41,210 nucleotides of DNA, taken from positions 1 to 41,210 of the forward strand of contig JAAFIC010000022.1 in assembly GCA_013298565.1 (NCBI GenBank). The letters are read 5' to 3'. How positions within the stretch are numbered: the stretch's first letter is position 1; each line of letters opens with the position of its first letter. The notes under the pieces are model-generated. The model ran no database searches, had not been told where the DNA came from, and saw only the letters and a program-made list of their open reading frames with translations. Source of the stretch: Alphaproteobacteria bacterium. GTDB lineage: Bacteria; Pseudomonadota; Alphaproteobacteria; Elsterales; Elsteraceae. Positions 6,835-16,400 of the stretch are shown here, piece by piece. Both the position numbers and the translations under genes were made by a program.

Positions 6835-8259
6835 CTACCGAACCAAGAAGTTATTGAACTGCCACGGGTCGGTGTGATCCAGCCACGGCTCGTAGTTGAG
6901 CGTGGCGCGGTCGCGCAGCGGCGTCCAGTCGCTTTGCACGCTGGCGACCGGCCCCAGGTAGGGTTTGGCGATTGCCAGGATTTCATCATGCGGCAAGTGT
7001 TCAGGTTCGCAGTAACCCCGATCCGGGTTTTTCACTGCCCAAACGCAGGCCGAAATCACGCCCGCGCACACTTGCAGCGCGGTAGCGTTTTGGCCGGGGA
7101 TAATCTTGCGGGCTTCGTGGATCGAGAGTTGCGAGCCGTACCACCACGCCGTTTTGCCGTGGCCGAGCAGCAGCACGCCAAGCTCGTCGATGCCATCGAC
7201 AATATCATCTTGCATAATGCGGATTTTAGTGGGCGGGTCCCAATCCTTCATCATCACTTCGCGCAACGACACGATCGCGTCGGCACTAGGGTGATAAGCG
7301 TAATGCACCGTTGGGCGATGGACGGGACGACCGTTCTCGGCATAGGCGGTGAAATAATGCGACAGGGTAATGCTTTCCGAGTGGGAAATGACGAAGCCGA
7401 AAATCGGCCCGCCCTTCGGCACCCACGACCGCACGAGCGTATGCCCGCCCGGCTTGTGCATATAAATCGCGTTGCCAGGGCCGTGAGTGAAATGCTGACC
7501 CATCGGCGGCAGCATGTTTTCGTGCAGGCCCCAGCCCATTTCGGCGGGGTACGTCGCTTCGCCCCAATAGCCCAGAACCGACCAAGTATTCACGAACTCG
7601 TCCGGCTCTTTCGGAATCGAGGAGCGTTGCGTGTCGCGCTCGGAGACATGGATCACCTTAGTGCCGGTCTGCATGAACAGATCGGCCCACTCTTCCCGGT
7701 TTGTCGGCGCGGGGGCGTTCAGGTCCATTGCCTTGGCAATATCCAGCGTTGCCGCCTTAACGAAGTGATTGACGATACCCGGATTGGCACCGTGCGTAAT
7801 CACCGCCGTCGGCCCCTTACCGCCCCAAGGGGCCGCCATCGCGCGGGCTTGGGAATGGGCTTCGTAATGCGTGCGTTTTGCCGCAGGAATACTCTCTTCG
7901 CCGTATTGATCGGCCCAAGGCTCCAACGAGGTATCGACGTAGAGCACGCCGTGATGATGGCACCAGTTGATAATCGACAGCGCATCGACCCCAGCGGTCA
8001 GATTGATGCACAAGTCCCCAGGCTGTAACAGCGAGCCGAGCATGGCTTCCAGATTGTCAGGGGTCAGCGAAATCCGCTTATAGCGCATACCTTGCGCTAG
8101 GAAAGGCGCGAATTTGCCTTCGTGGTCATCAGCTTCAATCACCGTGATATTCGACAGCGGAAGATCGAAATGCCGTTCCAAGACCGGCACAACCGATTGA
8201 CCAACACTACCATATCCTAACATGACGATCCGGCCGCCAAACGGGACCCGTGCTACCAT
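6835..8259 (-). CDS. hss: sym-Homospermidine synthase
   Basis: A 474-residue NAD-dependent enzyme that makes homospermidine from putrescine (or putrescine plus spermidine) in the cytoplasm; homospermidine is a typical alphaproteobacterial polyamine. The Rossmann nucleotide-binding start GGRIVMLGYGSVGQSVVPVL is near the N-terminus. It is followed by GDLCINLTAGVDALSIINWC, VDTSLEPWADQYG and ITHGANPGIVNHFVK, all characteristic of bacterial homospermidine synthases rather than carboxyspermidine dehydrogenases. Length is normal for the family. GAGGT precedes ATG 8259. The gene appears monocistronic, with its own AT-rich upstream region and a hairpin-rich downstream region. Confidence 0.93.
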   Translation of the reverse strand: MVARVPFGGRIVMLGYGSVGQSVVPVLERHFDLPLSNITVIEADDHEGKFAPFLAQGMRYKRISLTPDNLEAMLGSLLQPGDLCINLTAGVDALSIINWCHHHGVLYVDTSLEPWADQYGEESIPAAKRTHYEAHSQARAMAAPWGGKGPTAVITHGANPGIVNHFVKAATLDIAKAMDLNAPAPTNREEWADLFMQTGTKVIHVSERDTQRSSIPKEPDEFVNTWSVLGYWGEATYPAEMGWGLHENMLPPMGQHFTHGPGNAIYMHKPGGHTLVRSWVPKGGPIFGFVISHSESITLSHYFTAYAENGRPVHRPTVHYAYHPSADAIVSLREVMMKDWDPPTKIRIMQDDIVDGIDELGVLLLGHGKTAWWYGSQLSIHEARKIIPGQNATALQVCAGVISACVWAVKNPDRGYCEPEHLPHDEILAIAKPYLGPVASVQSDWTPLRDRATLNYEPWLDHTDPWQFNNFLVR

Positions 8260-8298
8260 TCTTACCTCGTGGACAAAGAGTTGCTAAAGAAGTGCCAT

Positions 8299-8327
8299 AG
8301 TTTAGCTATCGCACCGCACAAGCGCAA
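8299..8327 (-). promoter_or_regulatory. Candidate sigma-70 promoter of hss
   Basis: On the minus strand TTGCGC (8327-8322), a 17-bp spacer and TAAACT (8304-8299) give a moderate housekeeping promoter 40 bp upstream of the hss start. The 220-bp gap 8260-8479 is much more AT-rich than its surroundings and holds no other gene that I can support. Confidence 0.4.
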
Positions 8328-8479
8328 GATAAATCGCGTAAATACTTGTTTTACTTATGATTTTATGCAAGAATAAATAAATACAAAGTCATTCGTGTCG
8401 TATTATCTGAGCACACTAATCTTGAAAATACTGTTTTTCTGAAGAAAACTGACAGATCGAAGTCTTAGCAACACAAACC

Positions 8480-9037
8480 CTAAGATTGAGCCGCGCTCAA
8501 CTGAGCGCGATAGGTGCTGCCGAACCCAACGTAACGGTCGGCAGAGCCTGCAATATTCTCTATTTCTGCGGGTTTGAGGGGGCGTAATAGACGTGCGGGA
8601 TTGCCTGCCCACAACTCGCCCGCCGGCACGGTTTTATGGGGCGAGATCAAGGCCCCCGCCGCCACCATGGCATCGGTTTCAACGGTCGCCTGATCCAGAA
8701 TCACTGCACCCATACCAACGAAGCAGCGGCTTTTCAGCGTGCAAGCGTGCAAAATCGCCCCATGACCAATGGTTACATTGTCCCCGATATAAGTGCCTGC
8801 CTTGAACTGAGTGGCATGAACCACGGTGCCATCTTGGATATTCGTACGCGCGCCGATGCGAATTTCATGTACATCACCGCGAATGACCACACCGAACCAG
8901 ATGTTCGAGTCCGGCCCGATCACCACGTCACCGATAATCACCGCGCCGGGCGCTATAAAGGCGCTTGCGTGAATGGTTGGCCATACACCATTCCAGGGCA
9001 GCAGAATCGGCCCCGGAACGGCCCCCAGCCCCCTCAT
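8480..9037 (-). CDS. Gamma-carbonic-anhydrase-family protein (left-handed beta-helix)
   Basis: A 185-residue hexapeptide-repeat protein of the gamma-CA/YrdA/PaaY type. The repeated [VI]-G-x4 turns run through GAVIIGDVVIGPDSNIWFGVVIRGD. Three putative zinc-binding histidines are present: H74 in GTVVHATQ, and H92 and H97 in TIGHGAILHACTL. The conserved GNPARLLRPL lies near the end. Members bind metal and trimerise, and some hydrate CO2, but many have no proven activity. Its ATG overlaps the argC stop as ATGA, so translation is coupled to argC. The functional link to arginine synthesis is unclear. Confidence 0.88.
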   Translation of the reverse strand: MRGLGAVPGPILLPWNGVWPTIHASAFIAPGAVIIGDVVIGPDSNIWFGVVIRGDVHEIRIGARTNIQDGTVVHATQFKAGTYIGDNVTIGHGAILHACTLKSRCFVGMGAVILDQATVETDAMVAAGALISPHKTVPAGELWAGNPARLLRPLKPAEIENIAGSADRYVGFGSTYRAQLSAAQS

Positions 9038-10074
9038 GGGAAGACGGCCACGAGGTCCAGCCCCGTGGTTTCCGGCAGGCCAAGCATAGCGTTCATATTC
9101 TGAATCGCTTGGCCCGATGCGCCCTTCACCAAATTATCAATGACCGATAGAATGATAGCCCGGCCCGGCAGGCGGTCGGCGATCACATTCATATGGCAGC
9201 GATTGGTAGCGCGCACGTGTCGGGTTTGCGGCACGTCTTTACCCGGCAGTACGGAGATAAACGGCTCATCCCGATAACGCCCCAGCAACGTGGCCTTCAA
9301 ATCCTCAGCACTCACACCGGGGCGTAGCTTCACATAAATACTCGACGCCATGCCCCGGCTCATCGGCATCAGGTGCGGGGTGAAGTTCACCAACACTGCC
9401 CGGCCCGCCGCGCGCGACACATCTTGTTCGATTTCCGGCGCGTGGCGGTGCGAGGCAACGCCGTAAGCATGCACGCCTTCAGTCACTTCGCAGTAAAGCG
9501 AGCCTTCCTTCAGCGACCGCCCGGCCCCGGACGTGCCGGTCTTGGCGTCGATGATAATATCGTCGGCGTCGATCTGTGCGGCCTCGATCAGCGGCAGCAG
9601 CGGCAGCAAGGCCGACGTGGGGAAACAGCCAGGGTTCGCCACCAGCCGGGCGTTAGATACCGCCGCCCGGTGGATTTCCGTAAGGCCATAGACCGCCTCG
9701 GTCTGAAGCCCCGGCGCTTGGTGGGCGTGGCCGTACCATTCGGCGTAGGTGTCGAGATTATCCAACCGGAAGTCTGCTGACAGATCGACGATCCGCAGGT
9801 GCGACGGCAGCCCGGCGATCACGGCTTGCGTGGTGCCGTGGGGGAGCGCGCAGAAGACGAAATCAACGCCGGACCAATCCACATCGGCAATCGCCCCTAA
9901 ATCGGGCAGACCAAACGGCGCAAGCTGCGGAAAAACACTGCCCACGGGCTTACCCGCGCTGCGATCCGCCGTCAGCGCCACAAGGCGTGCGTGGGGATGA
10001 CCGCGCAGCAGGCGAATAAGCTCCGCCCCGGTGTAGCCGCTGGCCCCGAGAATGGCGATCCGAATTTCCGACAT
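9034..10074 (-). CDS. argC: N-acetyl-gamma-glutamyl-phosphate reductase
   Basis: A 346-residue NADPH-dependent reductase of arginine biosynthesis, converting N-acetylglutamyl phosphate to N-acetylglutamate semialdehyde. It has the Rossmann start IRIAILGASGYTGAELIRLL, the catalytic cysteine C150 in VANPGCFPTSALL, and the substrate-binding stretch KTGTSGAGRSLKEGSLYCE. Length matches the long (type 1) ArgC class. It lies downstream of rplM-rpsI in the same direction, which is a conserved neighbourhood in alphaproteobacteria, but a terminator and a structured repeat now separate it from rpsI. It may therefore need its own promoter within or beside the repeat. Confidence 0.95.
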   Translation of the reverse strand: MSEIRIAILGASGYTGAELIRLLRGHPHARLVALTADRSAGKPVGSVFPQLAPFGLPDLGAIADVDWSGVDFVFCALPHGTTQAVIAGLPSHLRIVDLSADFRLDNLDTYAEWYGHAHQAPGLQTEAVYGLTEIHRAAVSNARLVANPGCFPTSALLPLLPLIEAAQIDADDIIIDAKTGTSGAGRSLKEGSLYCEVTEGVHAYGVASHRHAPEIEQDVSRAAGRAVLVNFTPHLMPMSRGMASSIYVKLRPGVSAEDLKATLLGRYRDEPFISVLPGKDVPQTRHVRATNRCHMNVIADRLPGRAIILSVIDNLVKGASGQAIQNMNAMLGLPETTGLDLVAVFP

Positions 10075-10093
10075 CCCTCAAACTCCCAAACCC

Positions 10094-10231
10094 TAGAGCG
10101 TCTTGCGTAAAGGTTGACGCAAGACGCTCTAGTTTTATTTTAGCCCTCGCCGGGCGGGCGCATCCGCGCCCTTGGCCGCAGTCTCAATGGCTGCTTTTAG
10201 AGCCGCGCCAGAGTTAAGGCGCGCGGCTCTA
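10094..10231 (-). repeat. Structured intergenic repeat, copy A (138 bp)
   Basis: Read on the minus strand this copy runs from TAGAGCCGCGC (10231) to CTCTA (10094). In order it contains an 11-bp perfect hairpin with a 12-base loop (10231-10198), a small imperfect hairpin (GCAGCC/GACTGC), a GGGCGC-GGAT-GCGCCC hairpin, and a 15-bp perfect hairpin TAGAGCGTCTTGCGT/ACGCAAGACGCTCTA with an 8-base loop (10131-10094). It is nearly identical to the copy at 40323-40489 apart from a 29-bp deletion and a few substitutions. It lies between the rpsI terminator and the argC start. It could be a REP/MITE-like mobile palindromic unit; no transposase is present. Confidence 0.9.
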
Positions 10232-10233
10232 AA

Positions 10234-10264
10234 CAAAAAAAGAAGGCACCCGTTGCCGGATGCC
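10234..10264 (-). terminator. Intrinsic terminator of rplM-rpsI
   Basis: On the minus strand GGCATCCG-GCAA-CGGGTGCC forms an 8-bp stem with one mismatch, followed by TTCTTTTTTTG. It starts 33 bp after the rpsI stop, so most ribosomal-protein transcripts probably end before argC. Confidence 0.85.
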
Positions 10265-10297
10265 CCCTGATTTCTAACACAAACCTCCGAAGAAGGT

Positions 10298-10783
10298 TTA
10301 GCGCTTCGAGAACTGGAAGCTGCGGCGGGCCTTGGCCTTACCGTACTTCTTACGCTCGACCACACGGCTATCGCGCGTAAGGAACCCACCGGCCTTCAAC
10401 ACGCCGCGCAGGCCCGGCTCGAAATAGGTCAACGCGCGGCTAATGCCATGACGCACGGCACCAGCTTGACCCGACAAACCACCACCGCGCACTGTGCACC
10501 AAATGTCAAACTGACCGGCGCGATCAGCAACCTGGAACGGTTGATTGATCAACATCCGCAGCACAGGACGCGCGAAATACACGACACCCTCACGGCCATT
10601 CACCGTAAGCTTGCCAGTACCCGGCTTCACCCACACGCGAGCGACAGCGTTTTTGCGCTTGCCCGTGGCATAGGAGCGACCCTGTGCATCAATCTTCGGC
10701 TCGGCAGGCGCGGCAACAGCGCCTGAAACAGCAGCAGGCGCCTGACCGGCAACCTTCTGAAGAACTTCAAAACCTTGGGACAT
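10298..10783 (-). CDS. rpsI: 30S ribosomal protein S9
   Basis: A 161-residue S9. The S9 fold starts at about residue 36 with [20 protein letters not shown] and includes [16 protein letters not shown] and [17 protein letters not shown]. The universally conserved C-terminal [11 protein letters not shown] ends in Lys-Arg, the tail that contacts P-site tRNA. The N-terminal 35 residues are an Ala/Pro-rich extension typical of alphaproteobacterial S9. It begins two bases after the rplM stop, giving the usual rplM-rpsI operon. Confidence 0.97.
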   Translation of the reverse strand: MSQGFEVLQKVAGQAPAAVSGAVAAPAEPKIDAQGRSYATGKRKNAVARVWVKPGTGKLTVNGREGVVYFARPVLRMLINQPFQVADRAGQFDIWCTVRGGGLSGQAGAVRHGISRALTYFEPGLRGVLKAGGFLTRDSRVVERKKYGKAKARRSFQFSKR

Positions 10784-10785
10784 CC

Positions 10786-11256
10786 TTATGCGCTCCGCTT
10801 GTTCTTCGCATTGAAGCCAGCGACATCCAGCACAGCCGGCACTTGGGCCTCATGCGGATGGCCAGGCCCCTTATAGACCCGCAGATTGCTCATCTGCTGA
10901 CGGCCCAGCGGACCCCGAGGAACCATACGTTCCACGGCTTTTTCGATCAGGCGTTCCGGGAAACGACCGTCGAGGATTTGACCCCAACCGCGTTCCTTGA
11001 TCCCGCCCGGATGACCCGTGTGCCAGTAGAACTTGTTCTGCTCGCGCTTACGGCCCGTTACCTGCACCTTTTCGGCGTTGATAACGATGATATGATCACC
11101 GCAATCCATGTGCGGGGTAAAAATAGTCTTATGCTTACCGCGCAAACGGTTTGCAATAATCGTGGCGAGGCGACCGAGAACGACGCCATCGGCATCGATG
11201 ACAAACCATTTCTTCTCGATCTCGCTCGGCTTCGCGGAATAGGTCTTCATAGACAA
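10786..11256 (-). CDS. rplM: 50S ribosomal protein L13
   Basis: A 156-residue L13 beginning [20 protein letters not shown] (after an initial MS-). It has the conserved [29 protein letters not shown]-type core ([13 protein letters not shown]), [11 protein letters not shown] and [19 protein letters not shown]13 binds 23S rRNA early in 50S assembly. It is the first gene of the rplM-rpsI operon. The 248-bp region before the divergent crotonase gene must hold its promoter, so the leader may be long. Confidence 0.97.
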   Translation of the reverse strand: MSMKTYSAKPSEIEKKWFVIDADGVVLGRLATIIANRLRGKHKTIFTPHMDCGDHIIVINAEKVQVTGRKREQNKFYWHTGHPGGIKERGWGQILDGRFPERLIEKAVERMVPRGPLGRQQMSNLRVYKGPGHPHEAQVPAVLDVAGFNAKNKRSA

Positions 11257-11409
11257 TCCTGACAGCTACGGCGACGAAATGCCCAAAGCCAACATAATCG
11301 ACAGCGGCATCCCGGTTAAGGTGAGGCGCTGAAGTACGATAAGCCGCCCCCATCGTCAAGCCCTGAAATGTGTGTGTTTCTGCGGGTTTGAAAGAATCTT
11401 CATGCATGG

Positions 11410-11423
11410 GGTATCATTATACC
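11410..11423. promoter_or_regulatory. GGTAT-CATT-ATACC palindrome with minus-strand TATAAT
   Basis: In the rplM/crotonase intergenic region a perfect 5-bp inverted repeat carries a perfect -10 hexamer TATAAT on the minus strand (11421-11416). This could start rplM transcription about 150-160 bp upstream of its ATG. No good -35 is seen 16-18 bp upstream. The rest of 11257-11504 shows no gene. Confidence 0.25.
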
Positions 11424-11504
11424 GCTTCTGAAAGCCGCGCTACGCCTTACACTGGGGCCTAAGACTAAACGGGGGCCTAACACCAAATGAGAAGGAAACG
11501 ACGG

Positions 11505-12284
11505 ATGACCGACGATCTTGTGCTGCGGCAGGATTCTGCTAGCGTCGCAACCCTCACGCTGAACCGCCCCCAGCAGCGCAACGCCCTCTCCCGCGCGATG
11601 ATCGCGGCACTGCGCGCCGAGTTGGCGCGCGTGGCAAGCGATGCCAGCGTGAAGGCCGTTATACTGGCTGGCGCGGGGCCGGGGTTTTGCTCGGGCCATG
11701 ACCTGAAGGAAATCCAGGCAAACCCCGATCCCGCTTTCTATGCAGCCCTGTTTGAGGAGTGCGCGGCGTTGATGCTGGCGCTCCAGGCACTGCCTCAGCC
11801 GGTGATTGCCCGCGTTCACGGCATCGCCACGGCGGCAGGCTGCCAGTTGGTTGCCACCTGCGATCTGGCGATTGCCTCATCGGCAGCGACCTTTGCAACG
11901 CCCGGCGTTCATATCGGCCTGTTCTGCTCCACCCCGATGGTTGCCCTCTCCCGCATCGTCCCGCGCAAGCGCGCGCTGGAAATGCTGATGCTGGGTGAGG
12001 CTATCAATGCCGAAACTGCTGCCGCCTTCGGTCTGGTAAATGCCGTGGTTGCGCCGGACGATCTCGATAGCGCCGTGGCAGGGCTTACCGCGCGCCTCAC
12101 CGCTAAATCGCCGCTCACCTTACGCATCGGCAAGGAGGCCTTTTATCGGCAAGATGAGATGACCACCACCGACGCTTACGCCTATACCGCCGCCGTTATG
12201 GCGCGTAACCTTGCAACTTACGATGCGAGCGAGGGCATCAATGCTTTTCTCGCCAAGCGTATTCCGATTTGGTCTGGAGCTTAA
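11505..12284 (+). CDS. Enoyl-CoA hydratase/isomerase family protein (ECHDC3-like)
   Basis: A 259-residue crotonase-fold protein starting at ATG 11505, with GAAGGAA eight bases upstream; an ATG 18 bases earlier lacks a ribosome site. It has the CoA-binding and oxyanion elements NRPQQRNALSRAM, GPGFCSGHDLKE and ATAAGCQLVATCDLAIAS. The two positions that hold catalytic Glu in true enoyl-CoA hydratases read Gln (GCQL) and Gly (FATPGVHIG). This is the pattern of mitochondrial ECHDC3 relatives, so canonical hydratase activity is doubtful. The next gene begins one base after the stop and is a CoA-binding protein, which suggests a shared acyl-CoA role. Confidence 0.88.
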   Translation: MTDDLVLRQDSASVATLTLNRPQQRNALSRAMIAALRAELARVASDASVKAVILAGAGPGFCSGHDLKEIQANPDPAFYAALFEECAALMLALQALPQPVIARVHGIATAAGCQLVATCDLAIASSAATFATPGVHIGLFCSTPMVALSRIVPRKRALEMLMLGEAINAETAAAFGLVNAVVAPDDLDSAVAGLTARLTAKSPLTLRIGKEAFYRQDEMTTTDAYAYTAAVMARNLATYDASEGINAFLAKRIPIWSGA

Positions 12285-12285
12285 C

Positions 12286-12717
12286 ATGCCGATAACGACT
12301 GACTCTGGCCTGCGCGCCCTTCTCACCCAAGTGAAGACCATTGCGATGGTTGGCGCGTCCACGACTGAAACCCGCCCAAGCTATGGCGTGATGAAATATC
12401 TTCAAGGCAAAGGCTTTCGCGTGATCCCGGTTAATCCCAGCGTGGCAGGGCAAGCGGTGCTCGGCGAGACGATCTATGCGGCCCTGGCTGACATCCCCCT
12501 GCCCGTTGATATGGTCGATATGTTCCGTAAGGCCGATGCCGCGCCGGAGGTGGCCGAAGACGCTATCGCCATCAACGCAAAAGTGCTCTGGATGCAACTG
12601 GGCGTCGAGCACACCGAAGCCGCCGCGACTGCTGAAGCCGCCGGACTTCAGGTAGTGATGAATCGTTGCCCGAAGATCGAATACGCCCGGCTGTTCGGCG
12701 AGCTTGATCGACGGTGA
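12286..12717 (+). CDS. CoA-binding protein (YccU family)
   Basis: A 143-residue single Rossmann-type CoA_binding domain. KTIAMVGASTTETRPSYGVM is the nucleotide-binding start, followed by GFRVIPVNPSVAGQAVLGE, VDMVDMFRKADAAPEV, AKVLWMQLGVEH and the family's terminal MNRCPKIEYARL. Such proteins resemble the N-terminal domain of acyl-CoA synthetase (NDP-forming) but their role is unknown. ATG 12286 is one base after the crotonase stop, indicating translational coupling; the longer frame beginning at 12211 overlaps that gene and is not used. The 3' end lies 67 bp before the peroxidase gene. Confidence 0.88.
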   Translation: MPITTDSGLRALLTQVKTIAMVGASTTETRPSYGVMKYLQGKGFRVIPVNPSVAGQAVLGETIYAALADIPLPVDMVDMFRKADAAPEVAEDAIAINAKVLWMQLGVEHTEAAATAEAAGLQVVMNRCPKIEYARLFGELDRR

Positions 12718-12784
12718 CGGGCGTCCACTTCTCGCTCTGCGGCGTATTAAGCCTGGATATGTTTTATCTTCAGGAGAATATGCA

Positions 12785-13351
12785 ATGCGTCGGCTTATCG
12801 CCCCTTGGATAGGAACTATTGCCATGCTGGGATTTCTAGGGTGCGCGCGCGCCGAAACGCCGGGAAGCGCCTATGATTTCACGTTTCAATCCCTTGATGG
12901 ACAGCCCCTGCCGCTGACCACGTTTAAGGGAAAAGCCGTGCTAATCGTTAATACTGCCTCCCAATGCGGGTTTACGCCTCAATATACGGGGTTAGAGGCG
13001 CTTTATGATCGCTATGGGCCGAGCGGTTTGGTTGTCCTGGGGGTGCCGAGCAATGATTTCGGTGGGCAAGAGCCAGGGACGAGCGCCGAGATTAAGAATT
13101 TCTGCGAAACCAGCTTCGACATCAGCTTTCCACTGACAGAAAAAACCCATGTGGTCGGCGCGAACGCTCACCCGTTTTATAAGTGGGCAGGGGAAAAGTT
13201 AGGGATCGTCGCTAAACCCCGCTGGAATTTTCATAAGTATCTCATCGGGCCGGATGGCGCGTTGGTCGATTGGTTCTCGACCCTCACCGAGCCTACCTCC
13301 AGCCGCGTTACCAAGGCGATTGAGACGATTTTGCCTGCGAAGGCTGGCTAA
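12785..13351 (+). CDS. Glutathione peroxidase, exported (Cys type)
   Basis: A 188-residue peroxidase with an N-terminal export signal (MRRLIAPWIGTIAMLGFLGC then ARA before E24). It could be cleaved after ARA or, less typically, lipidated at C20. The catalytic set is complete: peroxidatic C61 in NTASQCGFTPQY (a normal TGC codon, not selenocysteine), Q95 in PSNDFGGQEPG, and W147/N148 in KPRWNFHKYL. A further Cys at 107 (NFCETSF) matches the resolving cysteine of thioredoxin-dependent members. It probably reduces peroxides in the periplasm. AGGAG eight bases upstream supports ATG 12785. Confidence 0.92.
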   Translation: MRRLIAPWIGTIAMLGFLGCARAETPGSAYDFTFQSLDGQPLPLTTFKGKAVLIVNTASQCGFTPQYTGLEALYDRYGPSGLVVLGVPSNDFGGQEPGTSAEIKNFCETSFDISFPLTEKTHVVGANAHPFYKWAGEKLGIVAKPRWNFHKYLIGPDGALVDWFSTLTEPTSSRVTKAIETILPAKAG

Positions 13352-13361
13352 ATTCTTACAG

Positions 13362-13396
13362 AAAAAGCCGGTCCCTATTATGAGACCGGCTTTTTT
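13362..13396. terminator. Bidirectional intrinsic terminator
   Basis: AAAAAGCCGGTC (13362-13373) pairs perfectly with GACCGGCTTTTT (13384-13395) around a ten-base loop, with T-runs on both strands. It terminates the peroxidase gene on the plus strand and the cheY-cheZ-13416 unit on the minus strand. Confidence 0.92.
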
Positions 13397-13415
13397 ATAA
13401 CACTCAGAGCGCAGC

Positions 13416-16400
13416 TTAATTAATCGCGCTTAGCTGACCCTTTTGCACCTTCTGGCGATAGTCCGCCATAGCGCGCTGGAAGATATCCAACTCAGTAAAG
13501 CGCTGCGCCAGCGCGGTTTGATCAATGGAGCCGGAGGGCCGCGTCGAGCCAGTCAGCAGCTCGAAGGCCGACACACTGCCGGTTTTTGCCATCAGCGGTT
13601 CAAAGTCTGCGCGCAAACGCGATACCATTCCCGGCTCACCCGACAGCGCTGTCGCGATAGCAAGGTTGATAATCAATCCCTCCCGCTCCGGCGTCATTGT
13701 GCGATCCGACGGCGAGCCTGCGAGGCGCGTGAGGGCGGCTGCCGATTCGGCCCAATTTTGGGCGCGGCTGAACAACTGCGCCCGCAAAACCTCGCCATCG
13801 CGGCTAATATCGCCTTCGATAACCGACAGGCCGCGATCAGGCTCCCCCGCTTCCATGAAGGCGCGGGCTTTGAGGCGGCGGCGCTCTTGTTGCAACTCTG
13901 GCGGCAAGTTTGGCACATCGCTGCGGTCAATTGCCGTTACCGCCTCTTTTGGGCGGCGATCCAACAATTGCACGACGGCCAACCGGGCACCAACTTTCGC
14001 CTTCTCAACGCCACTGAGGCGTTGATCTATCTGATACGTCAAGAGATCCGCCGCGCGGTCCAGCAGGTCGATCTGAACCAGCCGATCCGCTAAGCTCTGG
14101 ATCATTGCATCGCCGCGTGGCCCGGCGGGGGTAAGGTCGCGGTAATCATCATAGAGCGCGAGGGCCGCAAGCGGTGGCACTTTGCCGGATGAATCGGCGT
14201 CGTAGAGATTGATGAACGCATCGGTCATGCGCTCCTTAATCTTATCCGTTTCGGACCAAGCCGGGAAATGCACCGAGGCTTCGCGCAACGTCCGCAAGGC
14301 TTCGCCGATTTGGTTGCCTTGCATATAGAGATCAGCCAACCGCTTCAACTGCACATATTCCAGCGAGCCGCCTGACCAAGCGTAGCGTGTCTTCTCCAGT
14401 CGCTCGATGGCCTCCAGCCGGTCGATCCGCCCATCTTTCAGCGCTTCTTCAACCCAAACCGGCTCCACATGGGCGCGGATGCGACGATCGTTGGAAGCCA
14501 GTAAACGGTCCAAAATCGGCAGAGCCATGCTGCGCCGATCCGTTTTGAGCATCACTTTAGCGCGGATAAACTCCGCCTCGGCCCGCGCTTCTGGCGGCGC
14601 ATCGGGGCGCGCCAGCACGTCAGTGTAGGCCAGCGCCCGGCGTGAATCGCCCACTTTCTCTGCCGCTTCCGCTGCAAGAAGAGTGAGTTTGGCTCGCATC
14701 GGCATCGGGTAGGCTTCGGGAATACCGCCCGCACGGCGAAAGAGATCATCCGCCGCAGTCCAGGATTCTATTTGCGCCGACGCAGCCGCGCGCCACAGCA
14801 GGGCTTCAGGGTCGGTATCCAGGCGGCGGTCCGTCAGGTCCGGCAGGGCCGCCGTACCCTCTTCACGCATAACCCGAACCGCGCCGCGCAAGGCCAGCAG
14901 GGCCGGATCACTCGCCAGTGCCGGAGTCATCCGGCCAATTAACTCTAGCACTCCAATCGCATCGGCGTACTGAGCCTGCGCGACAAAGAACTGCGCTAGG
15001 TCAAAACGGGCCGAGGGGCGGCGCATCTCGTCCGATTCCGTTACCGCCGTTAGCAGGCGTTGGCGGGTTTCGAGGAAAGCATCGTCAGGGATTTTCCACT
15101 TGGCGAAATCATAGGCTTTCACTGATCCGGGTCGCCCCGGAATCTGCGACAAACTCAATGACGCTCCAATAGTAACGGCACTCGGCGTGACCCGAATTTC
15201 AATCGTGTCTGCCTTGGGAACAATGAGCACCCCCGAGAGCGTGCGCGGCAAAGCAAGTTGAGCGAAATCGCGTGGCGCATCTATCCCGCGCGTCGTTTGC
15301 GGCAGGGCAATAAAGCGCCACAGCGCCCCCGTATCGGGATCAATCGCCGAAATCGGGAAGGAGGCTTGGCTCGTCGCAATCGTTACCAACCCGCCTTCGG
15401 CATCGGACGTTACCGGCAGCGCCGAATCCGGGCGTGCCGAGGCGCGCGGGCGCAGAACAACGACCAGGGCCGCTTCTTCACGACTGAGCGTTGGCACCAA
15501 GCCCGCCGGCACCGCTAGGCGTAGGATCGAGCCATGCGTTGCCTTCAACTGTTCCGGCTCAACGCGCGTGCGGAGGCGCGATACCGCCGACAAATCGGCG
15601 GCGAGCGGAGCCGCGAAAGCGAGATACAGTTGATCGTCGCGCAGATAGGCCGCCGCTGGGGCCGCCGTCGGCACGCGAATGGTAATGATTTTATCAACGC
15701 CCTGAACTGCCGTTAACGCAACTGGCTGAACCGGGGTCATCGCCGGAGGCGCAATAAGCGGCTCTGCGGGCGGTTTCGGCGGCGCGGTAATCGGAGCCGG
15801 AGGAGCTTGGGCCACGGCAACAGGCGCGGGTTTGGCCTGATTCTGGACCTGACTTTGGGCGACCTGAACAGGCGCGGCAGCAGCAGGCAGAGACACTGCT
15901 ACCTTGGCAGCACCAGCCGGGCCATTCGGAGGGGCCTGTACGTCCAAAAGAATGCGGGTGCCGATCTTACGATCCACTAGCTTAGCGTTCGGCGGCAGGG
16001 CCAAGGCAAACTCGGTGGCGCTACCGTTAGTCGCGGCTTCGACCGAGGCGATGGACTTGGTCAAACGACGGCGAATATCGGCAAGATCAAACTGACCAGC
16101 TTTATCGAAGGTAATCCGCGCCACGCCATCGGCAGAGCTAAGGCGATAGCTGGTCCCGGCAGGCCAATCGAAAACGAAGCGAGTAAAGGTACCATTATCG
16201 CCAACATTCACTTTCACGCGCGGCACATCTGCCGCAAGCGGTGCCGAGGCGGCAACGAGTGGCGTTGGGGCCTGCACCGTGGCGGCTTGTGCCGCAGGTT
16301 TTTCAGGTGGCGGCGTTAGCGTGGTTGGAGCCGCTGCGGGGACCGTTTGGGCAGCGGGGATAGCCTGCGGCGGCGTTTGTGGTAGCGTTGAGGCCGTTGG

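Noticed and set aside
6874-8028. A 384-codon open frame on the plus strand
   Set aside because: Antisense to hss and of low-complexity Arg/His-rich composition; hss is unambiguous.
10135-10389. Open frames running through both repeat copies (similar peptides RLNSGAALKAAIE...)
   Set aside because: The frame is open in both, but the 29-bp indel shifts it, and no start or ribosome site lies outside the element. The palindromes explain the conservation better than coding does.
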